DNA from: Bolinopsis microptera
Lineage: Eukaryota > Ctenophora > Tentaculata > Lobata > Bolinopsidae
DNA: 64,000 nucleotides
NCBI RefSeq assembly: GCF_026151205.1
Contig: NC_087075.1
Coordinates: 5,386,858-5,450,857 of the forward strand
Direction: 5' to 3'
In this document: piece after piece, positions 46,801 through 58,188 of the stretch
Position numbering within the stretch: the first letter of the stretch is position 1
Layout: every line of letters begins with the position of its first letter
The notes under the pieces: generated by a model
Seen by the model: the letters and a program-made list of their open reading frames with translations, nothing else
Database searches by the model: none
Told to the model about the DNA's origin: nothing
Position numbers and translations under genes: made by a program

Positions 46801-49800
46801 CGTATAACAGTGCTGGCGACTATTTTATGCAAATTTCTTAAAAATCTCAACATAACTATTTTTTATTCCTGTCATCTTTGACATCAAATTAGAATGTTTT
46901 GAACTAAAAACACTACCAAAGGGGGTATAATAGTAAAGGGGTATAATAGTAAAGGGGGTATAATAGTAAAGGGGGTATTATAGCTTTATAGTAAATGGGG
47001 AACATAGTATACCCACAATAAATGCAACGGTCGTGCTTGCCAGCACTGTGATATCACGACAATCTGTCGTAAAACAGGGGTTCTAGAAAACCCACTTCCC
47101 GATGTTCCTGAAACCTGAAACTTTTTTTGCAGTCGATTTGGTCCAACGTCTAGACGCCCTGAAAAATTTCAGATCTCTAACTCGATTTTAACATGGTTTT
47201 TAAGGCACCTGAATATGGCGATTTTGGGTTTTTTACCGAATTTCGTATAACAGTGCTGGCGAGTATTTTATGCAAATTTCTTAAAAATCTCAACATAACT
47301 ATTTTTTATTCCTGTCATCTTTGACATCAAATTAGAATGTTTTGAACTAAAATGAATCTGCTGAACGACTTCCGAAGAGTCTTAATGCCTGAAAAACTCC
47401 TGCCGGAGGCGGCGGCCTTCGGCCGCCGCCTCTGGCCGGAGTGCACGCTTCGCGTGCACGAAAGAGGCTTGTAACGTGTACCAAAGGGGGTATAATAGTA
47501 AAGGGGGTATAATAGTAAAGGGGGTACATAGTATACCCACAATAAATGCACCGGTCGTGCTTGCCAGCACTGTGATTGGTAACTCAAAACACCGAGGGGG
47601 ACATAATGTGTCGCTAGTCCCAACCCTGTGGGGGCCCCCCGATTCAGTATAAAAAACTCTGTACGTCGAAGTGCACACTCAACCCCTCCCTGCTACTAGA
47701 GTCTAGAGTATGTGGATATACATATAATCTAGCTTACCTGATCAATTGAGACAAAAAATGATTATTAAGTAAACAAGAATGATAACCTGTTGCTGTGGTT
47801 TGTCTGTAGAATTTAGATGCTGTGTCCTGGTGACCGAACCTTATATGCTTCACGTCTCTACTCCAGAACTCGCGCCATCCACTTTGATCACATTCATTTG
47901 ACAGCGTGATATCCAGCACTTTATCTCCGTTACATTGAACTCTAATCCTGGGTACTCCTGGGTGTTCCGATATCTCCAATATTGTGCCTTTAGTAAGTAG
48001 GGACGAGGGGAGGTTATAATGAATTCCGCAGTGTCTTTGACTTTGACAGTCACCGAGGGTGACTGTACCTACGCGTTGAACGTTATTATTATATTCTGTT
48101 CCGTCGTAGAAATGTACGACTACGCGCACCTTATTACTCGAAGCAGTGCTCTTTGTTTTGATTTGTAGATTTCCACTGTTCATGTCAAAGCGTTTAGGAT
48201 CGTTACGATCATTTTTAGATGGTACTGCTCTCCAACCTGTAAAGCAGCCAACTGATTCCTTTATTACAATAGCCCTTATATGTTTACATTTTTATTTTGA
48301 CATTAACAAGAACTACGTCCATTTTCTCGATGGGGGAGAACGCTTCATTTTCAGTGTATACTGGTACCTATTTACCTTTTTTAGCATGGTGGATTTGAAA
48401 CCAGTAACAATTTAATAGCTCTTACCTTCATTTTCATCATCGGCATCTTGACTTGAACTTAAAGGATTATCAGCAGCCACTCCCCTAAGGAGAAGAGTCA
48501 CACACAAGATCAGCCTAACATTCCTTACTCTCGTAAGAAACTTCTGCCGGCTAACAGAAGAGCGATCAAGGCCAAGGTGTTCCCACACGTTCATTGGCTA
48601 AACTTTCAACTTTCTACATGAGCTACGGAAAATAGGAAAATGAGGATCTAAACGCATTTACGTGAAAATGAACTAATTTTGAAACAACCAGACTGGAGAC
48701 TCAAGACTTCAGAACCGATAGATTTGAGAGGAGAGTCTATTCGGAACAGTGCAATCCAAGACGAAACTGCCGATTCGACAAACAGAGACGTTACATCATT
48801 ATAGTTATACACAGTAAAAAGTGTAAACGTAAATGATAAATCCCATTTTCATGAGATAAATATTTCCTTTCGTTTTCATCAATCTGTGCTCTATCAATTC
48901 AATGCAAATGCACGAAATCATCAAATAATTATACATTTTGATGTGACTGATGTGGTTCCTAATCTCTAAGTGCAAACCCGTCCTACGGATTGTGACATAG
49001 TATACCATTTCACCATATTTCGGGCTAAATACCACATATTATTGGGGCTCAGGCTGTATAACTTTGCCAAAAACGTGTCTCTGTAGCTTTCTGGCTTTTG
49101 ATATGGCATCTGTAATCCGAGCGAAGCAATGTGGATGTTAGAAAGCTATGTTAGGCTGCACTGAGTGCATTCGGTTTAAAGGGCCAGTGCTTGAAACAAA
49201 ACAACGATCAGTAACCTCCTTTTAGCACAACGCACTGCCCAGATGGCTAAGCTACAATATCACAAAATGCAGATTTATACCAAAAGCACGCTCTTTTGGG
49301 CCTCGCGGCAACCCTCATGTCACGTGACGCACGTATAACTAATTTACTATGTCACGTGACACATTAATACGTGTGTCACGTGACTACAAGACTGCCAGCA
49401 TAAGTAAGCCGGTTAAGGGGTAGGGGCTTGGAGAAGCTTACGGGTTATTTCCACATAATAGCTTTGTGTTAAGTAGCTGAGAGAGGGGAGGGGGAGTTTA
49501 ACATGGTCAGAGAATGGCTTGCGTAATATGTGAACAATCCCTAAGTTACTTGCCTGAAGAATATGTGAACAATCCCTAAGTTACTCGCCCGAAGAATATG
49601 TGAACAATCCTTAAGTTACTCGCCCGAAGATTATGTGAACAATCCCTTAGTTAATCGCCCGAAGAATATGTAAACGATCCCTAAGTTACTCGCCCGAAGA
49701 ATATGCGAACAATCTCTAAGTTACCCGCCTGAAGAATATGTGACCAATCCCTAAGTTACTCGCCCGAAGAATATGTGACCGATCCCTAAGTTACTCGCCT

Positions 49801-52232
49801 GAAGAATATGTGACCAATCCCTAAGTTACTCGCCTGAAGAATATGTGACCAATCCCCAGGGGTGTAGGAAGCGGGGGGGCAGGGGGGGCCATCGCCCCCC
49901 CATGAAATCTGGGCAAGGGGCCAAAAAGGGCCAACTTTTTAATTTAGGTTACTAAAAATTTTTGGAAAAACAATTTTCCCGAAAATTTTTGTTTTCGAAG
50001 TTCGATATACGAATTTGGACTCGATGGTTCCACTTTGTAATGCGATCTCGGAAGGCAGGCCTCCCCTTCGCGATACGAGCTCATAAGCGGGAGCTCTGCT
50101 TTCAGAGGTACGTATCGAGAATGACTCGGACCGAAAATTTTGTAAGTCAAAAATTTTCAAAGTTTTCTTGGAAACTACTTTTGTTCATGTTTCATGCTAC
50201 CCTGATCATTATGAGCCAAAAATATTTTTTTCGGTTTTTTTGAAGTACCTACATTTGGAAGGTTGTGGAAGTGACACTGATTGGTTTCATATACTAATTA
50301 TAGAAAACGTGATATTTGGTCCTCAGATTTAAAGGAAAATGCGCAATATGACGTGGAGAACTGAAAAAAAATCGCGATTTGTCGTGAGGCCCCCGAAATT
50401 AAGGCTTTGGTGCGAAGCGCCAAAAAATTTATGCTGTGGCGCGAAGCGCCAAAAAATATTTAGAATTTGGCCCCCCCATGAAGAAAATCATTCCTACACC
50501 CCTGCCAATACCTTAGTTACCCGCCCGAAGAATATGTGACCAATCCCTAAGTTACTCACCCGAAGAATGTGTGACCAATCCCTGAGTTACTCACCCGAAG
50601 AATATGTGACCAATCCCTAAGTTACTCGCCCGAAGAATATGTGAACAATCCCTAAGTTACTCGCCTGAAGAATATGTGAACAATCCCTAAGTTACTCGCC
50701 TGAAGAATATGTGAACAATCCATAAGTTACTCGCCCGAAGAATATGTGAACAATCCCTAAGTTACTCGCCTGAAGAATATGTGAACAATCCCTAAGTTAC
50801 TCGCCCGAAGAATATGTGACCAATCCCTAAGTTACTCGCCTGAAGAATATGTGACCAATCCCTAAGTTACTCGCCTGAAGAATATGTGAGCAATCCCTAA
50901 GTTACTCACCCGAAGAATATGTGAACAATCCCTAAGTTACTCGCCTGAAGAATATGTGACCAATCCCTAAGTTACTCACCCGAGAGCGGGCACAGTTTTC
51001 AGAATAACGTTTAACACAATGATCTTATACAAGGTCGCAGCGTGAGAGAGCTGCTTACTTAATACAGCGCAGGGAGTGAGTGGTTTGAATAAAGTCCTAT
51101 AGCTTATCACTGCGTGTTATAGACTACGCACTTAAATCTGATAAAACCACAAGTGAAACTCTATATTATCATACTCACGCGTCAAGGATGGGGATTGAAC
51201 GCAAGGGGGTGGTTGTAAAACAGTCTTCAACCTGAACTATGATTAAACATACGGTTTAACTCAAATTTACACAATTACATGACTCCAGAGCATGATCACT
51301 GACTTTATACACCTAGCGTTACTCTCGTAATTACCATCCAGAGGTTAATTGCACTGTGATGTGTACTATAACATTTGTACAAGGGTGAAGGACTGTTATC
51401 TCCGACGTTTTATATAAGGGGGTCCCATATTCTATGGTTGAAGCAGGAACTGTAATTACTTAAATTAGAAAACTCTTGACTTGTCATGAAGGAACAAAGG
51501 ATCTCGCAAACAGAACCACTGGAAACAATCTCCCGTTGTTAGAGAACATTAAATTATAATGTATCAGGAAGGTCGTTTGTTAAACTTCGTCTAAATAGTT
51601 ATAAATTTGAGCACCTTCATTATCCGATCCTACATTATCCTACATCTTCATAATCTGATCGTAAGTCAGGTAATAAAGAAGCGGTTTAGGCTAACATTAA
51701 AAATTACAACCTTCCTATTAATGATAATATCCTCTTGTGGGCCAACTAGGTCCAGCCTCTCTCTTAAAAACCTCCCTATTTTCCCAAAAATAACCTCCCT
51801 ATTTTCAGATAAAGTCTACCCTGAACTCCCCGGCAGTTAACAAAACATTCTGTGGATTCCAAAACTTGACAGATCCTCGACAAAGGACAAAAGACATTCT
51901 GGTGGAGAAGACGAAGATATTTGATAGCAGCATGAGGCCCATGTTGATGAAGTTTACCAATCAGGTTAGCTAAGTCTTATCTTGTGATTTTGTGTTTCTT
52001 GTTTCTTGTTTGTTCCGAAGACTTGGTACGAGCTTGTGGCCAATATTCACAATGTTGAACGTTGGGGTCAGAAATTCTGTTATGTTTAAAAGATATCCGG
52101 CAACATGCATCACGTTTAACTTTACGATAATAAAAAAATTTAGAAAGTTAGAATTATCATCTTTTTCCCAGGATCCAACATATAAACTGAACTTTGGGAT
52201 AATCTACAAGGAGGGTGACGATCTAAGACAAG
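37804..52232 (+). CDS. Class I-like PI3-kinase catalytic subunit, internal exons
   Basis: Four plus-strand exons. 37804-37873 reads [18 protein letters not shown] then HLKSQ, the helical-domain signature of p110 subunits. 38146-38304 continues in phase: [20 protein letters not shown], matching the LLLESYCRACG..L..LNRQ segment. 51809-51964 ends [11 protein letters not shown], like DSxxxPLWL. 52172-52232 reads [13 protein letters not shown], the conserved start of the kinase domain (IIFKNGDDLRQD), ending in phase 1. The phases of exons 2 and 3 agree (0/0), but by comparison about 15-20 residues are missing between them, so one exon in the 13.5-kb gap is unassigned. Upstream exons and the rest of the kinase domain were not found in the window. 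It phosphorylates phosphoinositides at the 3 position at the plasma membrane (known of the family). A minus-strand gene lies in the gap. Confidence 0.82.
38305..39187. other. PI3-kinase intron, no exon seen
   Basis: AT-rich intron; short open frames at 38351-38572 and 38864-39070 have no recognisable family. Confidence 0.5.
39188..39326. repeat. Repeat paired with 47577-47702
   Basis: 39188-39250 (CTAGTAGCAGGGAGGGGTTG, GAGTTTTTTATACTGAATC) is inverted at 47641-47702, while 39266-39326 (GGTAACTCAAATCACC, CGCTAGTCCCAACCCTGTG) is repeated in direct orientation at 47577-47635. These look like ends of one repeat family at both edges of the gene F intron region; no target duplication is evident. 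Confidence 0.55.
39566..48594 (-). CDS. Gene F: signal peptide, module, kringle, thrombospondin-1
   Basis: Exons complement 48426-48594, 47787-48236, 40886-41021, 39881-39996 and 39566-39742; all borders are GT..AG and phases agree throughout. Exon 1 has a signal/anchor segment [16 protein letters not shown] and an acidic tail. Exon 2 is the array module ([46 protein letters not shown]). Exons 3-4 make a full kringle with six Cys ([45 protein letters not shown]) split at the usual intron. Exon 5 is one TSP1 repeat with six Cys ([26 protein letters not shown]). The product, at least 349 residues and open at the 3' end (phase 1), is secreted or membrane-bound. It lies in a PI3-kinase intron on the opposite strand. 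The 6.8-kb intron 2 is full of foldbacks. Confidence 0.8.
40044..40065 (+). repeat. 22-bp poly-G run in kringle intron
   Basis: Uninterrupted G22 followed by G-rich and CGGACGTCCGG-containing sequence to about 40320 (two copies of GGAAATCCGGACGTCCGG-like text). A possible quadruplex former and a risk point for assembly length errors. Confidence 0.8.
41022..43143. other. Intron 2 of gene F, left part
   Basis: No supported exon. A plus-strand frame at 41111-41285 follows a CAG acceptor ([20 protein letters not shown]) but matches nothing I know and has no fitting partner. 43035-43130 is an inverted copy of text near 39330-39385 (AAATCTGTATCTC / GAGATACAGATTT). Confidence 0.45.
43144..47575. 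repeat. Nested inverted-repeat (foldback) complex
   Basis: A ~140-bp unit (TTTTACCAAAACCCATAATC ... AATGAAATCGGTC) occurs four times: forward at 43144 and 46177, inverted ending at 43652 and 46507, making two small foldbacks. Between them 43653-44605 is inverted at about 45215-46176, and the 44606-45215 centre is inverted again at 46508-47575, where a ~300-bp piece (46612-46912) is also duplicated at 47050-47340. Tandem 17-bp GGGGGTATAATAGTAAA units occur at 44653-44702, 46918-46985 and 47485-47525. No protein is recognisable; mirrored short frames in the arms are by-products. Confidence 0.75.
44611..44934. mobile_element. Possible non-autonomous hAT-like element
   Basis: Ends CAGTGCTGGCAAGCA and CTCGCCAGCACTG form an inverted pair of about 10 bp (CAGTGCTGGC), like hAT termini. 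The same ends recur at about 46806, 47250 and 47571, inside the foldback complex. No clear 8-bp duplication here. Confidence 0.35.
48595..49318 (-). other. Upstream region of gene F
   Basis: About 720 bp between the gene F start and the CACGTG cluster. No exon or known repeat is seen. Confidence 0.5.
49319..49384. promoter_or_regulatory. Cluster of three GTCACGTGAC palindromes
   Basis: Perfect GTCACGTGAC at 49319-49328, 49351-49360 and 49375-49384, spaced 32 and 24 bp. This is exactly the CLEAR consensus bound by TFEB/TFE3/MITF-type bHLH-ZIP factors (known in vertebrates). It lies about 725 bp upstream of the gene F ATG. Regulation is inferred. Confidence 0.55.
49523..50985 (+). repeat. 35-bp minisatellite, split by a MITE
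   Basis: About 23 copies of a 35-bp unit (GAAGAATATGTGAACAATCC + CTAAGTTACTCGCCC), with variants C/A at the GTGAAC/GTGACC site and CGCCC/CGCCT/CACCC. It is interrupted at 49857-50504 by an inserted element. Some copies have single substitutions; no coding reading is apparent. 50986-51808 has no supported gene. Confidence 0.9.
49857..50504. mobile_element. hAT-like MITE inside the minisatellite
   Basis: A 648-bp insertion with inverted ends CAGGGGTGTAGGAA / TTCCTACACCCCTG and 8-bp flanks CCAATCCC (49849-49856) and CCAATACC (50505-50512), one mismatch. The CAGGGG terminus and 8-bp duplication are hAT traits. It contains GGCGCGAAGCGCCAAAAAAT-type repeats and no transposase. Confidence 0.78.
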
Positions 52233-52529
52233 GTGTTGTTCTCATCGTTATCACACACTTTTAGGGATTGTTTACCACTTCCCCCATCCTCCCTGATAAG
52301 TGAATGATCTCTTAGAGACGGTATAATTCACAAATTATCGAACCAGATGTTGCTAACACTAGAACACATACAAATGGACAAGAAGCTTAAAGGATTCTAG
52401 TTTGGGCTTGGACGCAAACAATAATTATAGAATAATAGATTCCTACTACTTACCATCCTCTCCCATATCTAATAAAGTGAGAGAGAGATAGAAAAGATAT
52501 ACACATAGAGAGTGAGAGAAAAGTACTCT

Positions 52530-54600
52530 AGCTGCCCCCACCAATATTTAAATACCATCACATTTAAGAAAAACATCTTTCATCTACTAAAACATAACAC
52601 AAAACAACACCAATTTAACTCAAAACACAAAAACTCCCTACGTCATATCCTACTCACAACTCTACCACACCCACCAACCCATCACCATATAACCTACAAC
52701 AACATCAATCCCCAACAATTCTTTAAACATACCACACAACCCACTCTTCCTTTCACCATAACTACTTCCATACCCCTTTGAAAATACTCTCAACCAAAAC
52801 AAAACCAAACCAATATAAAATATATCCAGATCACAATCTATATATTATCCAACGCATATAAACCCACCCTAAGAGATATATATATATATAACAATATATA
52901 TCCCCCAAACAACCAACACACCCCAACATCCCCACAAAAACCAAACACCTATCACACCATAGATATTAAGATAAAACAAAGAGTAAAACAATATATGACT
53001 TGATATATATATATATATATCCTAAATATCATACTACTACATATAACCATATCATATAGATCACCACACACTATATATAGATAAAACACATATTAAACCC
53101 CCAACACACACCAACCCCCCCCACCACCACCCCCACCCCCCACCAAAAACCCAACCCACAATATAGAGATATCTCTATACTAACTCCAATCTCCCAAAAC
53201 AAACCAATACCCCACCCAAACTAAATAACAAAACCAACACCAATCACCAAACCCCCCAAAACCCCCACACACCCCCACAACACAAAACACAACACACAAA
53301 ACCACCCCACACAAACCCCACACACCCCCCCCAACCCCCCCAACCACACAAATCACCCATCAAAACAACACAAAACAAACCAAAACCCACCCAAAAACCC
53401 CTCCCTAACCCCAACCCAACCCCCCAACCACCACAACCCCCCCCACCAACCCCCCCCATCACACCCCACAACCCCAACAACCCCCACCCCACTACAAACA
53501 CACATTCCACCACCCACACCTTCCACACCCCACATCCCCATTCCAACCACCACTCCCCCAACAACAAAAAAAATAACCAACCACCAAAACCCCCAAACCA
53601 ACAAATACACATATCCCACACACTCAACACTAACCTCACTACCCAACACCCAACCCCAACCAAACACCCAACTACCCCCACCTAACCCCCCCCCCCTACC
53701 CCACCACCCCAACCAACCCCCCACCATAACCCCACCCTACCCCCCCCACCCATACACACACACATCCTCTCAACACCTCATATTCACCATCAATCTACTC
53801 ACTACACTATATTACAATCATCTCCCTACCCACCATAACCTTCAGTCCCCATCTCCTGACTGTATCCCTTCCTCACTACAAAAAACCTTCCCCCCAAATT
53901 AAACTGCTCCACTCAAATACCTCACATACGCACACAACCAACCCACACACCCCATAACAAATAAATTATCAACACCAAAACAACCCACACCCCCACCAAT
54001 ACCCCTACTTCCCCCATTAACCACACAAACCCTCCCATCCACATCAACAACCTCACATACTACATAACATACCTCCATAAAACAACACCACCTTTCCACC
54101 AGACAATCCCATCTCTCGATCTAGAGTAGAGTACTCAACCCTTTGTAACCCACCACTTAAACATAATCTTTAATAAGAGAGAATTCCATAAATATTCCAC
54201 TTCTACTCTATAAAACTCCCCACTATCTAACGAGAGACACACATACGCTCAGATCAATCTCACACCAGGCCACTCCCCTCTCTCGCGCTCTCCCACCAAT
54301 CTCCCAAAACCAACACTAACACAAACCAAAAAATCAACCACTACTTTCCTTTCCCACATTACACACTCCTAATTATCTGACCTCCCATTACCCCGTCCGC
54401 CTCGCTGACCACCACCTATACACTATTCATACACTCAAGAACACTATTCCACTCCTATACATTTCCCTTACCCATATTAATTACCCACCCATTACCACTT
54501 AAATGTTATTCCCACAAATACACTATTAATATCCAGTACAATACAATATTACACCTTTCCCATCATGTACCGTTTCAAAAAAAAAATCCGCCTCGCACCC
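52530..54600 (+). other. G-depleted, C/A-rich region
   Basis: About 2 kb in which the plus strand is nearly devoid of G while C, A and T are abundant (long CCCCCCACC / ACAACCAAAC text at 53090-53760). Long minus-strand open frames here (Gly/Val/Trp-rich) are a by-product of the missing stop codons on a G/T-rich strand. No exon is supported. Composition returns to normal near 54700. Confidence 0.85.
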
Positions 54601-54699
54601 ATCCCATTCAACCTTAGAGTATTTTCACAAAATTTCACCGTCTTCATATAAACACCCCACTAAATATATACATATGAATCACTTGATAAATCTGCGTCA

Positions 54700-56555
54700 T
54701 AATATACTACACACCTACCCATTCCACCAACCTACTTATTTAGCCTCTGTTTAGTGACCAATATTCCCTAGCTCACTTAGAATACGCAGTACGATTTTCC
54801 TAACCCCTGTTTCACCTTGCTATCGACACAGAGGACTGAAGTGAGGATAACAATTCCTCCCACACACTGTGAGCATCTTCACTACAGTGAGTGGTTCCAA
54901 CTTGTTTGCGCTCCACTTAATCTCCCGTTGAGGGTTTTTGAATCAAATTATCGTTTATTTGACAGAGTCTCCAAACACCCCAAAAAAAACCTCAATGTTC
55001 ACTCATAACGATTTTGATTAGGTTTGTGTTTATCTGTGGTTTCAGGCGATGTGGTATAGGTAAAAACAGACGATGATGGCTGAGCGGTCAGATTCTGCAC
55101 ATACTGGCACGAGAGTATAAGGATGACACTGATACAGCCATGTCCATTGCTTGCTCACAGTGTCGCTCACTTTTATTGATTTGGTTATTCAATGTAATTT
55201 GGTTGATTATTTGGTAATTGATGGTTTATTTGACGTGGTAATGATGCAGAATGTGTCACTTATACTTATGAGCTTGTCAGTATAATAATAGTATCATTAT
55301 TGTTGGTTGGAATGTAAATGAAAAGTTAATGGTTTTGTATTATGTACGGGTTTTTTTTGGTGTACTTAGTGTGATTTTTATATGTGTATGTACTTTGTAG
55401 TTAGTAAACTTTGATATTGAAATCTTCGGACAATTATCTGTTGTAAATACTCAACTATTTTTCAGACTAAGATCTCAGCATATTTCTGGCCCCTATGTAG
55501 AAATATTTTGGGATTATATTGGATGGGCCATAGAACGACGATTTTCTATCCGCATTCAGAATTTCAATTCAATTTACAGCTTTTTATGGATGTGTCCCCT
55601 CCTTTGCTTAAGAATTAGTTCAGTTGTCTTTCATTCGTTGAATACAGTTACTTTTCTTATTTTTTATAATTTTATCACTTTCTTTTTTATTTTTGAGACT
55701 GTGCCAACAGCCAACTTTAATGTTTACGATTTTTGTCGGGAAAATCTAGACATAAAAAGATAACAATTTTACGAAATTATTCGTATTGTCGCTTGCTTAT
55801 CAAGCCATATAATTAATAATTAAATAATTTAGCCATATATCCAATATCATTTTTCTTGAAGGATTTTAAAATTAGGATAAAACCTTACTAAATAGAATTA
55901 CGAGTTTGTTTAACTTCATGAATTCTACATTATTAAAAGTCCAAAAGTATGTAAGTTATTCATTTTTAGACCATTTATAATAGCAGAGTGGTTGTAACTG
56001 AATTAATTTTGATAAAGTTGTGGTTTCGTTATATTTACTTGAAAGTTAAATGAATGCAGAATGATAATCGTTTTTCTTTGAACAGTATTACATCTTTATT
56101 TTATAATGGGTTTTTACAGAACGGGAGCTAGATGATGAAGAGAAATTATTATATAACTAATTTCAAATTTCCGCGAGTACAGCTGCATTTCAATGTGCGG
56201 ATTTCTAGTGAGCTACATTTTAAACAAGGAAAGGAAAAATGTACGGTGCAATAAAAGGTATGGTGCAGTAAAATGGTGCAGTAAATGCCAAATGGTACGG
56301 TGCAGTAAATAGTACGGTGCAGTAAATGGGGTTTTTATGTTTTACTGTACATGCACTATTTCTTATCCACATTCCTTTCTCTGTCCCAGTTCCCCCACTA
56401 CACTGCTTTGTGGGTACTATTTACGAACGAGATGGGCCATATAGCACGGGGGTCAAGGAGCTAAGTCTCTAGTATAATTAGTTTAAACCTGGCCCACTAC
56501 TTTAACTTAGTACTTACAGAAGTGCAATTTGTTCTCTTTTATATTAGTTACTAAC
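54700..56555. other. Stretch without recognised gene
   Basis: AT-rich DNA. A 63-codon plus-strand frame at 54817-55008 is not recognised. 56240-56335 contains several imperfect GGTGCAGTAAAT repeats. Confidence 0.5.
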
Positions 56556-57699
56556 CTGGATCAATAGGCTCCTCCTCTTTTCTTTAGGTGTCTTATTTTC
56601 TTCGCTTGCATCATAAGTAGCATCTTTGAATCTGACCTTGGTCATATCAGGGGACATGTTTGCAATGCAGCCATCAGGATCTGCTGCGTCAGGCAAACTT
56701 TTGGCTGTGGTACTGGAGAAAGCGAGTTAGGAAAATTATTGAAAAATATTTATGATTTATAGTAAGAATAATGATAAATCGTGATGAGAGCTATATAGTT
56801 GAAAATGTCTATAGTCTATAACCTAATTCCCGACGGTTGAATGAATTCATATATTTGAAAATGGCTGCATATCATATTTTGATAATGTTTGCAAATCATA
56901 CTTTGATGAAATCATATTGTGATAAAGTTTCCATACCATATTTTAACACTTACCATTTTCCCTTGACACCACACTTGAAACTCTTCGGCTGTTTTGTAAA
57001 AGTACCAGTCCATAGTACTAGATCCAGATATTAAGTTACTGAAGGGGATGTTATTTTCCACGGAGCAACCTCGTATAGCCACCAGCAGTATGCCATCTGA
57101 GGATAAAATTAAATAGCTTTCGTACACAACAATCTGAGCGTTACTAATTCCGATACAGCAAACAGAGGGTTACTTTCTGAACCACAATTGGAAGGACTGC
57201 TGGGAGTTATAATTTATAGTCTTACTTGAATTTGCAGGGATGTTGATGGTGATTAAAGTACCGTAATCACTATAATACTCATGGCCATGCTTTAGAAATA
57301 AACCGAAACGTATACCAGTTGTGTCACCCACGATATCAGTCTGCACAGAAAATAGATATCCATCTACAGGTGTTATGTCCATCCAGTCGTCTCTGATTGT
57401 TATCTCCTGCCACTCTGTCCACCCTGTCCAATCTGGGTGTGATAATGTGGTTACGATATGAGCTGAGCGCATTGTGTGATGTGTCACTTATAATCACGTA
57501 TCTGCATATTATGTGGATTTTTGGGTAAGAAATAGGTCACAGCTATATTAATATAACAGCTGTATAAGTAGGTTTAACAATTCTGACGCAGTTTAAACTG
57601 TACAGTAAAATGTTTGACTAGGTCTAGAGGATTCGATATTGACTTACCTACACCAATTATAGACTGGACTAGAAGGCTTGTCAGGAACATGATAAACAT
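56556..57699 (-). CDS. Gene G: small secreted protein, unrecognised fold, partial
   Basis: Exon 1 complement 57648-57699 encodes MFIMFLTSLLVQSIIGV, a signal peptide ending in phase 1. Exon 2, complement 57226-57486, reads SHPDWTGWTEWQEITI, SVQTDIVGDTTGIRFGLFLK and ends in phase 1. Exon 3, complement 56937-57096, reads GILLVAIRGCSVENNIPFSN and EEFQVWCQGKMVSVKI; a donor at 56937 gives the phase needed for exon 4, complement 56556-56712 (SLPDAADPDGCIANMSPDMT, EENKTPKEKRRS), though a closer GTAAGT donor at 56954 also exists. The exon-2 acceptor is weak. The strand pattern suggests a beta-sandwich extracellular domain, perhaps lectin-like, but no family is recognised. It continues left in phase 0 after exon 4. 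Confidence 0.55.
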
Positions 57700-58188
57700 A
57701 CTGCTAACAGAACTATATCTTATCGGGCGTTATTTGACCTTCATTCTAGAGGTAAAATTTTGATTATGCATTAATTGGTCCAAAGCAGATTGTGGTTCTA
57801 AAACTGATAAAATATGGGAATAAGTCCTGTCATCAATACTTCCATGAGATATCATATCTGTCACAGAATAGGACACTGGTAATACTGAGGCCAAAATTAG
57901 AACTATGTATAATCATAGGCGATTACACTGGCCACTAGAAAAAAATTCGAACAGAAAGGACAAGAGACAGGGAATGTAGAAGATTGTGAATTTGGGTCAA
58001 GTTTTAAAGGACAAATTTAAAAAATCGCCGGATCGGCTTTTATTTACTAAAAGTTTCCAAGCAAAGCAATTCGTCAAATTAAAGAAGTTGAAAGACTGTG
58101 CTGTTATAAATATAAACCACTAACAAGCTAAGTTACCCATGTCGCATGTGCAGTTGTTCACATGTCAGTACGTGGTCAGATCTACGCG

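Noticed and set aside
49523-50985. CRISPR-like array
   Set aside because: Units are contiguous 35-bp tandem copies with no unique spacers; a eukaryotic minisatellite.
53244-53727. Long minus-strand open frames (Gly/Val/Trp-rich)
   Set aside because: Caused by the near-absence of G on the plus strand, which removes most stop codons; no protein-like pattern.
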